Positions 23,863 to 32,624 of a DNA stretch of 33,108 bases are shown piece after piece. Under the pieces are notes generated by a model. That model saw nothing but the letters and a program-made list of their open reading frames with translations. It had not been told where the DNA came from and made no database searches. The DNA is from Dehalococcoidia bacterium (GTDB taxonomy: Bacteria > Chloroflexota > Dehalococcoidia > E44-bin15), in the NCBI GenBank assembly GCA_004376075.1, contig SOJQ01000016.1, positions 1-33,108 on the forward strand. Reading direction: 5' to 3'. How positions within the stretch are numbered: the first letter of the stretch is position 1; every line of letters begins with the position of its first letter. A program made the translations under genes and the position numbers.

Positions 23863-24318
23863 CTACTCTAGGATGATCGTTCCGCTCCTGCCGCCGCTCT
23901 TGCGAGCCAGGCGAATCCCCTCGATCCTCATCCCCCGGTCAGCCGCCTTGCACATATCGTAGATGGTTAGGGCGGTCACCGCTACCGCGGTAAGGGCCTC
24001 CATTTCAACCCCTGTTTTCCCCATGCTCTTCACCCTGGCGGTGATCTCCACACCTCCCTCGGCAAACGTGAATTCCACCTTAACCTCATCGAGCATCAGA
24101 TGATGGCACATGGGGATGATCTGGGAGGTCTGCTTTGCTGCCATAATTCCAGCCACCTGAGCTGTGGCAAGGACGTCCCCTTTTGCCATCTTCCCCTCCC
24201 TCATCAGGGAGAGGGTTTCAGGTTTCATCGTTACCATGCCCTTGGCCACCGCCTCACGCCTGGTGACCCGCTTCTCGGTTATATCCACCATCCTTGTCGG
24301 CTCCAGGGTCTCTTCCAT
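23863..24318 (-). CDS. moaC: cyclic pyranopterin monophosphate synthase
   Basis: MoaC turns the MoaA product into cyclic pyranopterin monophosphate, the first stable molybdopterin precursor. The 151 residues match the family. [16 protein letters not shown] opens the fold, followed by [11 protein letters not shown] (the usual motif has CHP; the third position is His here), [14 protein letters not shown] with active-site residues, [10 protein letters not shown] and KSGGRSG. It starts 4 bases after the moaA stop, with GGGAGG inside the moaA 3' end. MoaA and MoaC together make the first two steps of molybdenum-cofactor synthesis. Confidence 0.95.
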   Translation of the reverse strand: MEETLEPTRMVDITEKRVTRREAVAKGMVTMKPETLSLMREGKMAKGDVLATAQVAGIMAAKQTSQIIPMCHHLMLDEVKVEFTFAEGGVEITARVKSMGKTGVEMEALTAVAVTALTIYDMCKAADRGMRIEGIRLARKSGGRSGTIILE

Positions 24319-24322
24319 CCCC

Positions 24323-25300
24323 TTATCCTCCCAACTGACACATTGCCCGCCCTTTGGGGAGCACCCCTTCCCTTAATCGATGGCGCTCCGGTTTGGCGGC
24401 TACAGCCTGCTGAATTAACCGGCTTAGCTCCTGCGGCGATGCCCCTTTCCACAGCGGCCCCTTCAGGTCCACCTCCTCATCGCTGAGGAGGCAAGGGCGT
24501 AGCGTTCCGTCTACAGTCAGTCGCAGGCGATTGCAATTGAAGCAGAAGTGCTCGCTAAGCGGGCTGATAAAGCCTATGGTCCCCTTTGCCCCTGAAAAGC
24601 GAAAGTACCTGGCAGGGCCATTGCTATGGCTGGGCAGAGAGGGCTCCAGTGGCCCCAGGGAAAGAAGGCGCTCCTTGATCTCAGCTGCGGGGACGAAATC
24701 AAGCCTCTCCCCTCTGCCGAAGGGCATGGTCTCGATGAACCTCACATGCCATCCCTGCTCGATAGTGAGGCGGGCGAAATCGAGAACCTCATCGTCGTTC
24801 ATCCCTCGCATAACCACCATGTTCAGCTTGACGGGCTCAAGACCCGCCTCCCTCGCCGCCTCGATGCCATCGAGGACGTCGCCTAGTTTATCATGCCTTG
24901 TGATACGCTGGAATCTTCCCCTGTTAAGGGTGTCGAGGCTCACATTGACCCGCCCAAGTCCAGCCTCCTTAAGCGAAGCAGCATATCGCCTAAGGAGCAC
25001 CCCATTTGTGGTCAGGGAGATATCGTCAATGCCCTCTATCTCAGATAGCATCCTTATCAGATGGGGCAGTTCCGACCTTACCAAGGGCTCGCCCCCGGTG
25101 AGCCTCACTTTAGTTATGCCCAAAGCGGCTGCCGTCTGGGCAACAGCTTGAATCTCCTCGTAGCGAAGTATCTCGCTGCGGGGCAAGAGTGTAATGCCCT
25201 GGGGGGGCATACAATAGAGGCAGCGCAGATTGCAGCGATCGGTGACCGATATGCGCAAATAGTTTATGGGACGCTGAAAGGAATCGGAAAGCCCTGTCAT
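24323..25300 (-). CDS. moaA: GTP 3',8-cyclase
   Basis: MoaA is the radical-SAM enzyme that cyclises GTP. The 325 residues hold the N-terminal SAM cluster motif CNLRCLYC (about 23-30), the SAM-contact RLTGGEPL, and the C-terminal substrate cluster: [10 protein letters not shown] plus a third cysteine in LRPCLL. The chain ends in Gly-Gly, the conserved tail that enters the active site. It overlaps rdgB by ATGA. The other molybdopterin genes are not in the window. Confidence 0.96.
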   Translation of the reverse strand: MTGLSDSFQRPINYLRISVTDRCNLRCLYCMPPQGITLLPRSEILRYEEIQAVAQTAAALGITKVRLTGGEPLVRSELPHLIRMLSEIEGIDDISLTTNGVLLRRYAASLKEAGLGRVNVSLDTLNRGRFQRITRHDKLGDVLDGIEAAREAGLEPVKLNMVVMRGMNDDEVLDFARLTIEQGWHVRFIETMPFGRGERLDFVPAAEIKERLLSLGPLEPSLPSHSNGPARYFRFSGAKGTIGFISPLSEHFCFNCNRLRLTVDGTLRPCLLSDEEVDLKGPLWKGASPQELSRLIQQAVAAKPERHRLREGVLPKGRAMCQLGG

Positions 25301-25911
25301 TCTTTTCGTCCTGGCTCCAGTTTTAAAAGGATCCCACGTGCCTGTTGTGTTGCCTGCCCCCGATGGCTTACCTCGTTCTTCTCTTCGACGCTGAGCTCAG
25401 CCATGGTCTTGCCCAGCCTGGGGAGATAGAAGATGGGGTCATATCCAAAGCCCTCATCCCCCTTTGGGCTAAAGGCAATCATACCTTCACACTCACCTTG
25501 GCAGAGCTCTACCCTCCCTTCGGGGGAGGCGATAGCGATAACACACCTGAAGCGAGCGGCTCTTTTTTCCCAGGGGATGCCTTCAAGCCTCTTAAGCAGA
25601 TAGCCGATCCTCTCCTCGTCTGAGGCACCTGCCCCGGCGTAGCGAGCCGATAGGGCGCCGGGCTCCCCGCCCAGGGCATCGACCTCCAGCCCCGAATCGT
25701 CGGCCAGGGTGAACAGGTTGCTTAGCGAGGTATAGGCTAGAGCCTTGAGGGTGGCATTCTCCTCAAGGGTGGCCCCTGGCTCGCCCACCACCTGCTCAAT
25801 GCCCTGCTCGGCGAGGGTAACAATTTCAAAGGGTATGCCCTGAAGGAGCAACGAGTACTCCCGCGCCTTAGCAGCGTTTTTTGTGGCCAGGAGAAGCTTG
25901 GGCATCCTCAT
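25297..25911 (-). CDS. rdgB: XTP/dITP diphosphatase (non-canonical purine NTP pyrophosphatase)
   Basis: RdgB hydrolyses ITP, dITP and XTP to keep deaminated purines out of nucleic acids. The 204 residues include LLLATKNAAKAREY (the SH(T)NxxK-type N-terminal motif), LEENATLKA, the metal-binding ADDSGLEVDALGG, SARYAG, GFGYDPIF and EKNEVSHRGQA. It overlaps the FBP aldolase/phosphatase upstream and moaA downstream, each by ATGA. Hypoxanthine salvage in the same genome may increase need for it, but that link is only a guess. Confidence 0.94.
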   Translation of the reverse strand: MRMPKLLLATKNAAKAREYSLLLQGIPFEIVTLAEQGIEQVVGEPGATLEENATLKALAYTSLSNLFTLADDSGLEVDALGGEPGALSARYAGAGASDEERIGYLLKRLEGIPWEKRAARFRCVIAIASPEGRVELCQGECEGMIAFSPKGDEGFGYDPIFYLPRLGKTMAELSVEEKNEVSHRGQATQQARGILLKLEPGRKE

Positions 25912-27002
25912 CCCTCAAGGTCGACGAATCTCCTCTCCAGCTTTCTCATCACCGCGGGCATGGTGGTATATTCCATCTGCTCCAGGGGGAGCCTGTGGGG
26001 CTCGAAGGGCCCATGGCGACGCATGTAGTCGGCAACCTCACTGGCGATCCTCCTCGCCTCATTGAAGCTGAGGTCATCGAACATGTCCCGAGGCCCGATA
26101 AGCTTGCCGCCGGAGAGCTGGAAGCCGGCGGCGACCACCCGTGGCGGACCATCGAATCGGGTGGGGTTGGAGTCTTCTACTGCCACTGGCATCAGGGGGC
26201 CGTGATGGGAGCCTCTCATCCATCCCTCCACAAGCAGGGGGTGGGTGAAGGGCTCCAGCACCTCTCCCACCGCGGGGAACTCCCCCTGGGAGCGAACGAT
26301 GCACACCGGGTCATCCTTGCCCACATATCTTCCTGCGATCAGCGCCAGGCGCTGTGTGGAGGAGACGGCGGCGATCTCGTTAGAGCCCCTGTGATAGACC
26401 GCCTTCACCGCATAGCGAGATGGTGCCCCCATGAAGAGGAGCATATCGTAGATCTCCTCGGGGGCGTCGAGGGTTATCTTCTTATGCTCCTTGACATCGT
26501 GGATCTCAAAGCGAAAGCCACCATGCATGTTCTCGGCGATGACCAGCCCGATGGTATTGAAGGGGTCGGCGAAGATCTTATAAAGGGGGAGATTCCATGC
26601 CCCCGCCGATGTCTTATCGGCCATAAAAACGATTATCGTCTCCGCCCCTCGCTCCTCGATCTCCATCTCCGCCACGCCGGGCCCCATTCCCTTGACGTTG
26701 CCTGAGAAGGCCTCGGCGAGAAGGTCCTGTCCTGCCCCGTGAAGCTTTAGCTCCCTGGCCACCTTGGTGCACTCCAGGAAGGTATCCCAGGCCAGCTTGT
26801 GGATCGCCTCGTTATCCTCCCCTCGCTGGTGGGTCATGATCAATTCCAGATCGTCCCCGCACCTGGTGACGTGGAAATCGACCAGGAGCTTATCCCGCTC
26901 TCGCTCCAGGCATTCCTTGGCCCTTTCCAGCACCTTGGGATGGGAGCTGGAATGCCCTACATAGCCCCCAATGTCGGCCTTAATAACGCTTAATGTAATC
27001 AT
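25908..27002 (-). CDS. fbp: fructose-1,6-bisphosphate aldolase/phosphatase (bifunctional, archaeal type)
   Basis: This enzyme condenses triose phosphates to fructose-1,6-bisphosphate and removes the 1-phosphate, driving gluconeogenesis one way. The 364 residues match the family. The N-terminal KADIGGYVGHSSSHP, the metal-binding GDDLELIMTHQRGEDN (about 49-64), ADKTSAGAWNLPLYKIFADP and the C-terminal ARRIASEVADYMRRHGPFEP are characteristic. The class is common in archaea and deep-branching bacteria that fix or assimilate CO2. AGGAGG precedes the ATG, 20 bases after the mutase gene. It suggests that sugars are made from acetyl-CoA or pyruvate. Confidence 0.94.
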   Translation of the reverse strand: MITLSVIKADIGGYVGHSSSHPKVLERAKECLERERDKLLVDFHVTRCGDDLELIMTHQRGEDNEAIHKLAWDTFLECTKVARELKLHGAGQDLLAEAFSGNVKGMGPGVAEMEIEERGAETIIVFMADKTSAGAWNLPLYKIFADPFNTIGLVIAENMHGGFRFEIHDVKEHKKITLDAPEEIYDMLLFMGAPSRYAVKAVYHRGSNEIAAVSSTQRLALIAGRYVGKDDPVCIVRSQGEFPAVGEVLEPFTHPLLVEGWMRGSHHGPLMPVAVEDSNPTRFDGPPRVVAAGFQLSGGKLIGPRDMFDDLSFNEARRIASEVADYMRRHGPFEPHRLPLEQMEYTTMPAVMRKLERRFVDLEG

Positions 27003-27022
27003 CCTCTTCCTCCTTTCTTAAA

Positions 27023-28687
27023 TTACAAAACCTCTGCAGGTTTATATACCCCGAACACCTCACGGAAAACGTCACAGACCTCGCCCAACGTAGCATAGGA
27101 GCGCACCGCCTCCAGGATATAGGGCATTAGGTTCTCCATCCCCTGGGCGGCATGGCGCAGCTCCTTGAGCCTCTCCGCCACATCCCTGGAGCTTCGCTGG
27201 CGGCGCACCCGATTTAGCCGCTCCAGATGCCTTCTCTCGCCCTCCTCGTCCATCTCCAAGATAGGAATAGTTAAAGGTTCATCGATGATGTAATCGTTTA
27301 ACCCGACAATGATGCGCTTCCCACTTTCGATCTCCCTCTGGTATCGGTAGGCAGCCTCGGCGATCTCCCGCTGGAAGAAGCCTCTCTCGATAGCGGAGAT
27401 AACGCCACCGTAGGAATCGATCCTCTGGAAGTAGTCGTAACAAGCCTCCTCCATTTTATTGGTCAGCGCCTCCACCATAAAGCTGCCCCCAAGGGGATCG
27501 ACGCTATTTGCCACCCCGCTCTCATGGGCGATGATCTGCTGCGTTCTGAGGGCGATAAGGGCTGCCTTATCTGAGGGTGTAGCGAATGCTTCGTCCATGG
27601 AGTCGGTGTGCAGCGACTGGGTGCCCCCCAAGACGGCAGCGAGGGCTTGAAGGGCGACGCGGACGATGTTGTTCTCCGGCTGCTGTGCCGTTAGGGAACA
27701 GCCCGCGGTCTGGGTGTGGAAGCGGAGCCAAAGGGAGCGCTCATTTCGGGGGTTGAAGCGCTGCCTTATCTCCCGGGCCCAGATGCGGCGAGCGGCACGA
27801 AACTTGGCGATCTCCTCGAAGAAGTCGTTATGCACATTGAAGAAGAAGCTAAGCCTGGGGGCGAAATCATCCACCTCAAGCCCTCGTTCCACCCCTGCCT
27901 CCACATAGGTCAAGCCATCGGCGAGGGTGAACGCCAGTTCCTGAGCGGCGGTGGCCCCCGCCTCTCGAATATGATAGCCACTGATGCTGATGGTATTCCA
28001 CAGGGGGAGGTGCCTCGTCCCGAACTCAAAGGTGTCTACAATGAGGCGCATCGAAGGCTGTGGGGGGAAGAGGTACTCGTTCTGGGCGATGTATTCCTTG
28101 AGGATATCGTTCTGAATCGTCCCCCCAAGCCTCTCCATAGGTATGTCCCGCTTCTCAGCGGCGGCGATGTACATCGCCCAGATCACCGCAGCAGGGCTGT
28201 TGATGGTCATCGATGTGGTCACCTCATCCATGGGGATGCCATCGAAAAGCACCTCCATATCGGCGAGGGAGGAAATCGCCACCCCGCACCTGCCGAACTC
28301 CCCTCGCGCTTCCGTGGCATCGGTATCATAGCCCATGAGGGTGGGCATATCAAAGGCAACGCTGAGTCCCGTTTCGCCATGATTTAGAAGGTACTTAAAG
28401 CGCTCATTGGTCTCCTCTGCGGTGCCGAAGCCAGCAAACATCCTCATCGTCCAAAGTCTTCCCCTATGTCCTGTATGATGAATACCGCGGACGAAGGGAT
28501 ATTCGCCGGGAAAGCCTACATCCGTCAGATAGTCAAGCCCCGATATATCCTCCACTGAGTAGAGCCTTTCGATGGGCAGTCCCGAGGTTGTGATGAAGCG
28601 ATCCCGCCTCTCCGCAGAATTCGATGCTTTCCTCTGCCACTCCATTCCCCGCTTTCTAATGTCCTCGAGCCTCTTCTGGTCGAACAC
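27023..28687 (-). CDS. B12-dependent acyl-CoA mutase large subunit, isobutyryl-CoA-mutase-like
   Basis: This 554-residue TIM-barrel subunit lacks the C-terminal cobalamin-binding domain and so needs a separate small subunit, not seen here. The substrate pocket is informative. In methylmalonyl-CoA mutase Tyr89 and Arg207 (P. shermanii numbering) hold the carboxylate. Here the matching residues are Phe84 (TMRMFAGFG) and Gln202 ([11 protein letters not shown]), with the same spacing of 118. Phe/Gln is the pair of isobutyryl-CoA mutase. So n-butyryl/isobutyryl-CoA interconversion fits better than methylmalonyl-CoA, although most databases would name it methylmalonyl-CoA mutase. The start appears to be GTG, with a G-rich ribosome site. 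cobO, which makes adenosylcobalamin, is directly upstream by 16 bases. Confidence 0.88.
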   Translation of the reverse strand: MFDQKRLEDIRKRGMEWQRKASNSAERRDRFITTSGLPIERLYSVEDISGLDYLTDVGFPGEYPFVRGIHHTGHRGRLWTMRMFAGFGTAEETNERFKYLLNHGETGLSVAFDMPTLMGYDTDATEARGEFGRCGVAISSLADMEVLFDGIPMDEVTTSMTINSPAAVIWAMYIAAAEKRDIPMERLGGTIQNDILKEYIAQNEYLFPPQPSMRLIVDTFEFGTRHLPLWNTISISGYHIREAGATAAQELAFTLADGLTYVEAGVERGLEVDDFAPRLSFFFNVHNDFFEEIAKFRAARRIWAREIRQRFNPRNERSLWLRFHTQTAGCSLTAQQPENNIVRVALQALAAVLGGTQSLHTDSMDEAFATPSDKAALIALRTQQIIAHESGVANSVDPLGGSFMVEALTNKMEEACYDYFQRIDSYGGVISAIERGFFQREIAEAAYRYQREIESGKRIIVGLNDYIIDEPLTIPILEMDEEGERRHLERLNRVRRQRSSRDVAERLKELRHAAQGMENLMPYILEAVRSYATLGEVCDVFREVFGVYKPAEVL

Positions 28688-28703
28688 GGCACGCCCCCCA
28701 AAT

Positions 28704-29324
28704 TCAGTAGTCGATCCCCCTCCTCGCCCTTATCCCCTTCTGAAAGGGGTGCTTAATCTCCACCATATCGGTAACAAGATCAGCCCTTTCGATAAGCCTC
28801 TCATCGGCATGGCGACCGGTGAGGATAAGCTCCACCTTTTCTGGCTTCTCCTCGATGAGCCTCAATACCTCTTCAACCCCCACCAGCTTCCAGGCAACAG
28901 CGATGTTTATTTCATCGAGCACCACGAGGTCGTAGTCGCCGCTAGCGATCGCCTTCCTAGCTGCCTCCAGAGCCTGCCTCGCCTGCTCCCTTTCGTTCTT
29001 TTTAACCCTCTTTGGGTCTACAAAGTCCCTGTGGCCAAAGCTTTCGAAGCTAACATTGGGTAGCTGGGCAAGGATCTTTCGCTCCCCATAGGGATAATCG
29101 CCCTTCATGAAGTAAACGATATGAGCACGCAGGCCCTGTCCCAGGGCACGAAGCACCACCCCTAAGGCAGCGGAGGTTTTGCCTTTGCCACCTCCGGTGA
29201 AGATCTCCACCAGCCCTTTGGTCGGCGGTTCATTGTTCATCACAGCATAAGAAGCCCGTCCGCCTAAACCCTTCCAAGCTTGGGTGGCGGCGGGCATTTG
29301 AGATTCACATTCAAAGTCTAACAA
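28704..29324 (-). CDS. cobO: corrinoid adenosyltransferase, CobO/BtuR family
   Basis: CobO transfers the adenosyl group of ATP to reduced corrinoid, giving the coenzyme form. The P-loop [13 protein letters not shown] lies near residues 44-56, ALGQGL and [12 protein letters not shown] follow, then [10 protein letters not shown] and LILTGRHAD. The protein is about 206 residues. The start is a TTG ending at 29324, chosen because a full AAGGAGGTG ribosome site stands 7 bases before it; an internal ATG at about 29240 lacks one and would remove a poorly conserved N-terminal extension. Placed just before a B12-dependent mutase, it can supply that enzyme directly as well as the salvage pathway. Confidence 0.93.
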   Translation of the reverse strand: MLDFECESQMPAATQAWKGLGGRASYAVMNNEPPTKGLVEIFTGGGKGKTSAALGVVLRALGQGLRAHIVYFMKGDYPYGERKILAQLPNVSFESFGHRDFVDPKRVKKNEREQARQALEAARKAIASGDYDLVVLDEINIAVAWKLVGVEEVLRLIEEKPEKVELILTGRHADERLIERADLVTDMVEIKHPFQKGIRARRGIDY

Positions 29325-29361
29325 GAGGGCACCTCCTTGTCAAGGATGCTTCGCCTTTGTA

Positions 29362-29390
29362 TTGACAAAGGGGGATCCATGTTATATATT
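29362..29390 (+). promoter_or_regulatory. promoter for the methionine-rich lipoprotein gene
   Basis: A perfect TTGACA (29362-29367), a 17-base spacer and TATATT (29385-29390) lie 24 bases before the ATG, with GGGGGTGG between them as ribosome site. Confidence 0.75.
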
Positions 29391-29413
29391 GCTATTCGCT
29401 AAGGGGGTGGCAA

Positions 29414-30223
29414 ATGAAAGCCAAAACGTTGGTAGTAGTGTTACTCCTCGCTGTCTTGCTATTGTCGGGCTCTGCCTGCGACGGAGGAGAAGCCCCGACC
29501 TCGACGCCTACGCCGACCTCAGAATTGTCGGCGGAGCAGATAATGGAAGCAGTAGCGGAGGCTGAAATTGAGACCTACCGATTCGACATGTATATGAGCA
29601 TGACGATGGTGGGGGAGATGCCGGGAACGGTGACAATGGACGTGACTGGGGCCATTGATGAGCAAAACAGAGAGATGTACATGGATATGCAGCTGAGCAT
29701 GTCTATGCCCGAGCCGATGGAGACGGGCATGGAGATATACATCGTGGGTGACTGGATATATATGGGGGTGGAAATGCCCGGTGAGCCTGCGATGTGGATG
29801 AAGATGACGATGACGGAGTACATGTGGGAGGAGCTGGACATAACCAGTCAACAGCTCGATTTACTGATGGACTTCGTTGAGGTGGAGCTTCTTGGCACCG
29901 AGACGGTCGGCGGAGTCGAGTGCTATAAACTTAGAGTGACGCCAGACATGGGAAAGCTCTGGGAATGGGCTCAGATGCAGGGGGGCATGGAAGAACTGGA
30001 TCCGGCTTTGGACCTTGAAGACATAATAAGTGACTTCTCCATCACTGAATGGGTGGCGAAGGATACATATTTCACTACGAAGGCCGTTATCGATATCACG
30101 ATGACCATCGAGTCAGATACCATAGATATGACTATGACCATGTTGATGTATGGCTTCAACGAGCCGGTCAGCATCGAACTGCCGCCAGAGGCAGCGGATG
30201 CTGTGGAAGTGCCTATGCCTTAG
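29414..30223 (+). CDS. methionine-rich surface lipoprotein (LppX/LolA-like fold possible)
   Basis: This 269-residue protein begins with a lipoprotein signal (KAK, a long Leu/Val run, lipobox SGSAC at about 18-22) followed by a Thr/Pro-rich linker TSTPTPTS. The body alternates short strands carrying Met-x-Met repeats, for example MYMSMTM, MYMDMQLSMSM, MWMKMTM and ITMTI...MTMTMLM. By count about 32 of 269 residues are methionine, near 12 percent. The overall plan, strands with residues such as ETYRFDM and VGGVECYKLRV, resembles lipoproteins of the LppX/LolA-like or DUF6612 type, but I am not certain. It would sit on the outer face of the membrane. Function is unknown; metal or apolar-ligand binding is speculation. 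Confidence 0.82.
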   Translation: MKAKTLVVVLLLAVLLLSGSACDGGEAPTSTPTPTSELSAEQIMEAVAEAEIETYRFDMYMSMTMVGEMPGTVTMDVTGAIDEQNREMYMDMQLSMSMPEPMETGMEIYIVGDWIYMGVEMPGEPAMWMKMTMTEYMWEELDITSQQLDLLMDFVEVELLGTETVGGVECYKLRVTPDMGKLWEWAQMQGGMEELDPALDLEDIISDFSITEWVAKDTYFTTKAVIDITMTIESDTIDMTMTMLMYGFNEPVSIELPPEAADAVEVPMP

Positions 30224-30245
30224 CACTTCTCTTGCCCAGAGTGAT

Positions 30246-30284
30246 GAAGAGCAACTGCCTGCTAAGCGGTTGCTCTTCCTTTTA
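30246..30284 (+). terminator. intrinsic terminator after the lipoprotein gene
   Basis: GAAGAGCAAC (30246-30255) pairs perfectly with GTTGCTCTTC (30269-30278) across a 13-base loop, followed by CTTTTA. It stands 23 bases after the stop codon. Confidence 0.85.
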
Positions 30285-30307
30285 CGACTTTTGCCTGTAT
30301 ATCTATT

Positions 30308-30337
30308 TTGAGTGATTTGCGTCGTCCGTGATATAAT
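30308..30337 (+). promoter_or_regulatory. promoter for the pduO-hisA-hisI group
   Basis: TTGAGT (30308-30313), an 18-base spacer and a perfect TATAAT (30332-30337) lie before the adenosyltransferase gene. An in-frame ATG at 30312 falls inside this promoter, so the later start at 30360 is favoured. Confidence 0.65.
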
Positions 30338-30359
30338 GCCCAATAAAGGGGAAAGGAAG

Positions 30360-30881
30360 ATGAAAACCTTCAATAAGAGGGGGGACAAAGGGGAAACAAG
30401 CCTCCTCTACGGGGGGCGTGTTCCCAAGAGCGACCCTCGATGTGAAGCCTATGGCACCATCGATGAGGCCGTTTCTGCACTGGGTTTAGCACGAGCCCTG
30501 GCCAAAAAGGAGCGGGTCTCCCATATTCTGCTAACCATTCAACAGGATTTATTTGTTGTTGGGGCGGAGCTTGCCACCGCTGCCGACCAATACCACAAGC
30601 TAAAGAGCAAGCATCGGGTGGTTACCGCGGACATGGTGGATCGATTGGAGAGCCTGATCGGCGGCTTTGAGGAGGAGATGGAGATGCCTGAGGTATTCGT
30701 CATCCCCGGCGTTTCCCCGAGCTCGGCGGCCCTGGATCTGGCGCGCGCCATAATTAGAAGGGCGGAGAGAAGGGTGGTGGAGTTGAGAAATGATAGTATG
30801 GTGCAGAACGAGATGGTGCTGGAATATCTCAATAGATTAGGGGACCTGGTTTTCACCCTGGCTCGCTATGAAGAGATTTAA
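30360..30881 (+). CDS. cob(I)yrinic acid a,c-diamide adenosyltransferase, PduO type
   Basis: This 173-residue protein belongs to the PduO family of corrinoid adenosyltransferases, unrelated in fold to CobO. The ATP-binding N-terminus KRGDKGETSLLYGGRVPKSD (about 6-25), EAYGTIDEAVSALG and the C-terminal RRAERRVVELR with its cobalamin-pocket residues are intact. The start at 30360 follows AAAGGAAG. It lies at the head of a small plus-strand group with hisA. Such enzymes often serve B12-dependent mutases, yet here the mutase lies beside the other family member. Confidence 0.93.
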   Translation: MKTFNKRGDKGETSLLYGGRVPKSDPRCEAYGTIDEAVSALGLARALAKKERVSHILLTIQQDLFVVGAELATAADQYHKLKSKHRVVTADMVDRLESLIGGFEEEMEMPEVFVIPGVSPSSAALDLARAIIRRAERRVVELRNDSMVQNEMVLEYLNRLGDLVFTLARYEEI

Positions 30882-30892
30882 AGGAGGGGCTA

Positions 30893-31612
30893 ATGGAGAT
30901 CATCCCCGCCATCGACCTCAGGCAAGGGAAATGCGTTCGCCTCTATCAGGGCGACTATAGCCAGGAGACGGTGTTCTCCGAGGACCCTATCGGCGTCGCT
31001 CGGCACTGGCAATCGCTGGGTGCAAGGAGGCTTCACATCGTTGACCTCGATGGCGCCTCTAAAGGCGAACTTTGCCACGCCTCCCTCGTCGAGGAGATGG
31101 CGCGCTCGGTCAAGATTCCCCTTCAACTCGGCGGTGGACTCAGGCGGCTGGAGGCAGTGGAGCAGGTGCTGAAGTTTGGGGTGGAGCGGGCTATCCTGGG
31201 CACGGCGGCGATAGAGGATGTTGCCTTGATTCGAGAGGCTTGCCAAAGGTTTGGCGAGGCGGTCATCGTGAGCATCGATGCCAGGGATGGCTTCGTCGCC
31301 ACCCATGGCTGGCGGGAGAGGACAACGATCACTGCTATCGAGCTGGTGGAGAGCATGGCTTCTCTTGGGGTAAAGCGCTTCATCTATACTGACATTGCCC
31401 GCGATGGCACCCTCACCGAGCCCAATTTCGGTGCCATTGCCGATTTGCTAGGCAAGACCAGTTTGCCTATCATCGCCTCTGGGGGCATCTCATCGCTGAA
31501 GCATCTCAAAAGGCTGGCCCAGCTTGGCGTGGAGGGGGCGATTGTGGGCCGGGCGCTCTACACGGGGGACATAGATTTGAAAGAGGCGCTGGAGGCTTTA
31601 GGGGAGTGTTAG
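30893..31612 (+). CDS. hisA: ProFAR isomerase (HisA)
   Basis: HisA catalyses an Amadori isomerisation in histidine synthesis. The 239-residue barrel has the catalytic Asp8 in PAIDLRQGKCVRLYQGDY, the phosphate-site GGGLR, a second catalytic aspartate in YTDIARDGT, and IASGGISS plus GAIVGRALY. AGGAGG lies before the ATG. The methyltransferase gene begins at the base after its stop. HisF, HisH and others are outside the window. Dual HisA/PriA activity cannot be excluded. Confidence 0.95.
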   Translation: MEIIPAIDLRQGKCVRLYQGDYSQETVFSEDPIGVARHWQSLGARRLHIVDLDGASKGELCHASLVEEMARSVKIPLQLGGGLRRLEAVEQVLKFGVERAILGTAAIEDVALIREACQRFGEAVIVSIDARDGFVATHGWRERTTITAIELVESMASLGVKRFIYTDIARDGTLTEPNFGAIADLLGKTSLPIIASGGISSLKHLKRLAQLGVEGAIVGRALYTGDIDLKEALEALGEC

Positions 31613-32242
31613 ATGCATCCCGCCGCGCTAGCTATCCTTAGTCTAATCGGCGCCTTCATCGTCTTCCAGATATTGATTCGGATAGTACGAAAAATCCACC
31701 CCATTCCCATTCCGTGGCAGGCAGCTTTACTTTTAGACCACCCCCTACGGAGGCGCTTTCAGAGCCCATCAAAAACTGTGGAGCGGATAGGAGTCGAGGA
31801 GGGAATGAGGGTGTTGGAATTGGGACCAGGCCCCGGATTTTTCACCGCGGAGGTATCCAGGCGAGTGGGCTGGGGAAGGTTATACTGCCTGGATATCCAG
31901 CCAGAGCTGATAGCGAGAGTTAAAGAAAAGGTGTTGAAAGAGGGGCTCGAAAACGTGTCTCTAATGGTGGGAGATGGCACAGCTCTTCCTTTTGCCGAGA
32001 ATAGCCTTGATCTTGCCTTCCTAGTTACTGTTCTGGGCGAGATACCGGACAAGGATGGCGCTTTACGGGAGCTGCACCGCGTGCTTCGCCGCGGTGGGGT
32101 GCTTTCGATTTCAGAGATGCTTCCCGACCCCGATTACTCCCTGAAGAGAACCACCATTGCTCGGGCTGGCAAAGCAGGATTTGAACCTTTTCAGGAATTT
32201 GGTAATTTCTTTATATATGTTGTAAACTTTCTAAAGAGGTGA
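31613..32242 (+). CDS. membrane-anchored class I SAM-dependent methyltransferase
   Basis: This 209-residue protein starts with a hydrophobic helix (about 4-25) that probably anchors it in the membrane, followed by a basic stretch (RIVRKIHPIP). The methyltransferase domain has motif I VLELGPGPGFFT (about 66-77), YCLDIQPELI, a motif with GDGTALPFAENSLDLAF and LRRGGVLSISE. The substrate is unknown. It follows hisA without a gap and precedes hisI by 64 bases, an odd position for a methyltransferase within a histidine group. Confidence 0.85.
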   Translation: MHPAALAILSLIGAFIVFQILIRIVRKIHPIPIPWQAALLLDHPLRRRFQSPSKTVERIGVEEGMRVLELGPGPGFFTAEVSRRVGWGRLYCLDIQPELIARVKEKVLKEGLENVSLMVGDGTALPFAENSLDLAFLVTVLGEIPDKDGALRELHRVLRRGGVLSISEMLPDPDYSLKRTTIARAGKAGFEPFQEFGNFFIYVVNFLKR

Positions 32243-32306
32243 ACCAGTGGTGCAAAGGAATATGTTGCCCACAGGGGTATAGCGGTAAGGCTTTAGGAGG
32301 TTTAGG

Positions 32307-32624
32307 ATGCTCAAGTTTGATGAAAAGGGGCTGATCCCAGCCATTGCCCAGGACGCCAATAGCGGCGAGGTGCTCATGCTGGGATACATGAATGAGGAGT
32401 CGCTGAAGAGGACGCTTGCCAGCGGTCAGGTCTGGTTCTATAGCCGAAGTCGGCAGGAGCTTTGGTATAAAGGGGAGACCTCGGGAAGCTATTTAAATGT
32501 GCGCTCCATCCTTAAGGACTGCGATGAGGATGCCCTTCTGCTTCAGGTGGAGGCAACTGGCCCCGTATGCCACACGGGAAACAGGACCTGCTTCTTTCAG
32601 GAGCTGGAGCAAATAGAAAAATAA
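32307..32624 (+). CDS. hisI: phosphoribosyl-AMP cyclohydrolase
   Basis: HisI opens the purine ring of phosphoribosyl-AMP in histidine synthesis. The 105 residues contain only the cyclohydrolase domain, without the HisE pyrophosphohydrolase fusion seen in enteric bacteria. Motifs include [31 protein letters not shown], the metal-binding DCDEDALLL and [18 protein letters not shown] lies 8 bases before the ATG. Confidence 0.95.
   Translation: MLKFDEKGLIPAIAQDANSGEVLMLGYMNEESLKRTLASGQVWFYSRSRQELWYKGETSGSYLNVRSILKDCDEDALLLQVEATGPVCHTGNRTCFFQELEQIEK

Noticed and set aside
25881-26705. Long plus-strand frame of 274 codons
   Set aside because: It lies wholly opposite the well-conserved FBP aldolase/phosphatase and has no family motifs or ribosome site; it is an antisense shadow of a GC-rich gene.
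30312-30359. N-terminal extension of the PduO-type adenosyltransferase
   Set aside because: The extra codons overlap the predicted promoter and are not part of the family; the ATG at 30360 has a good ribosome site.
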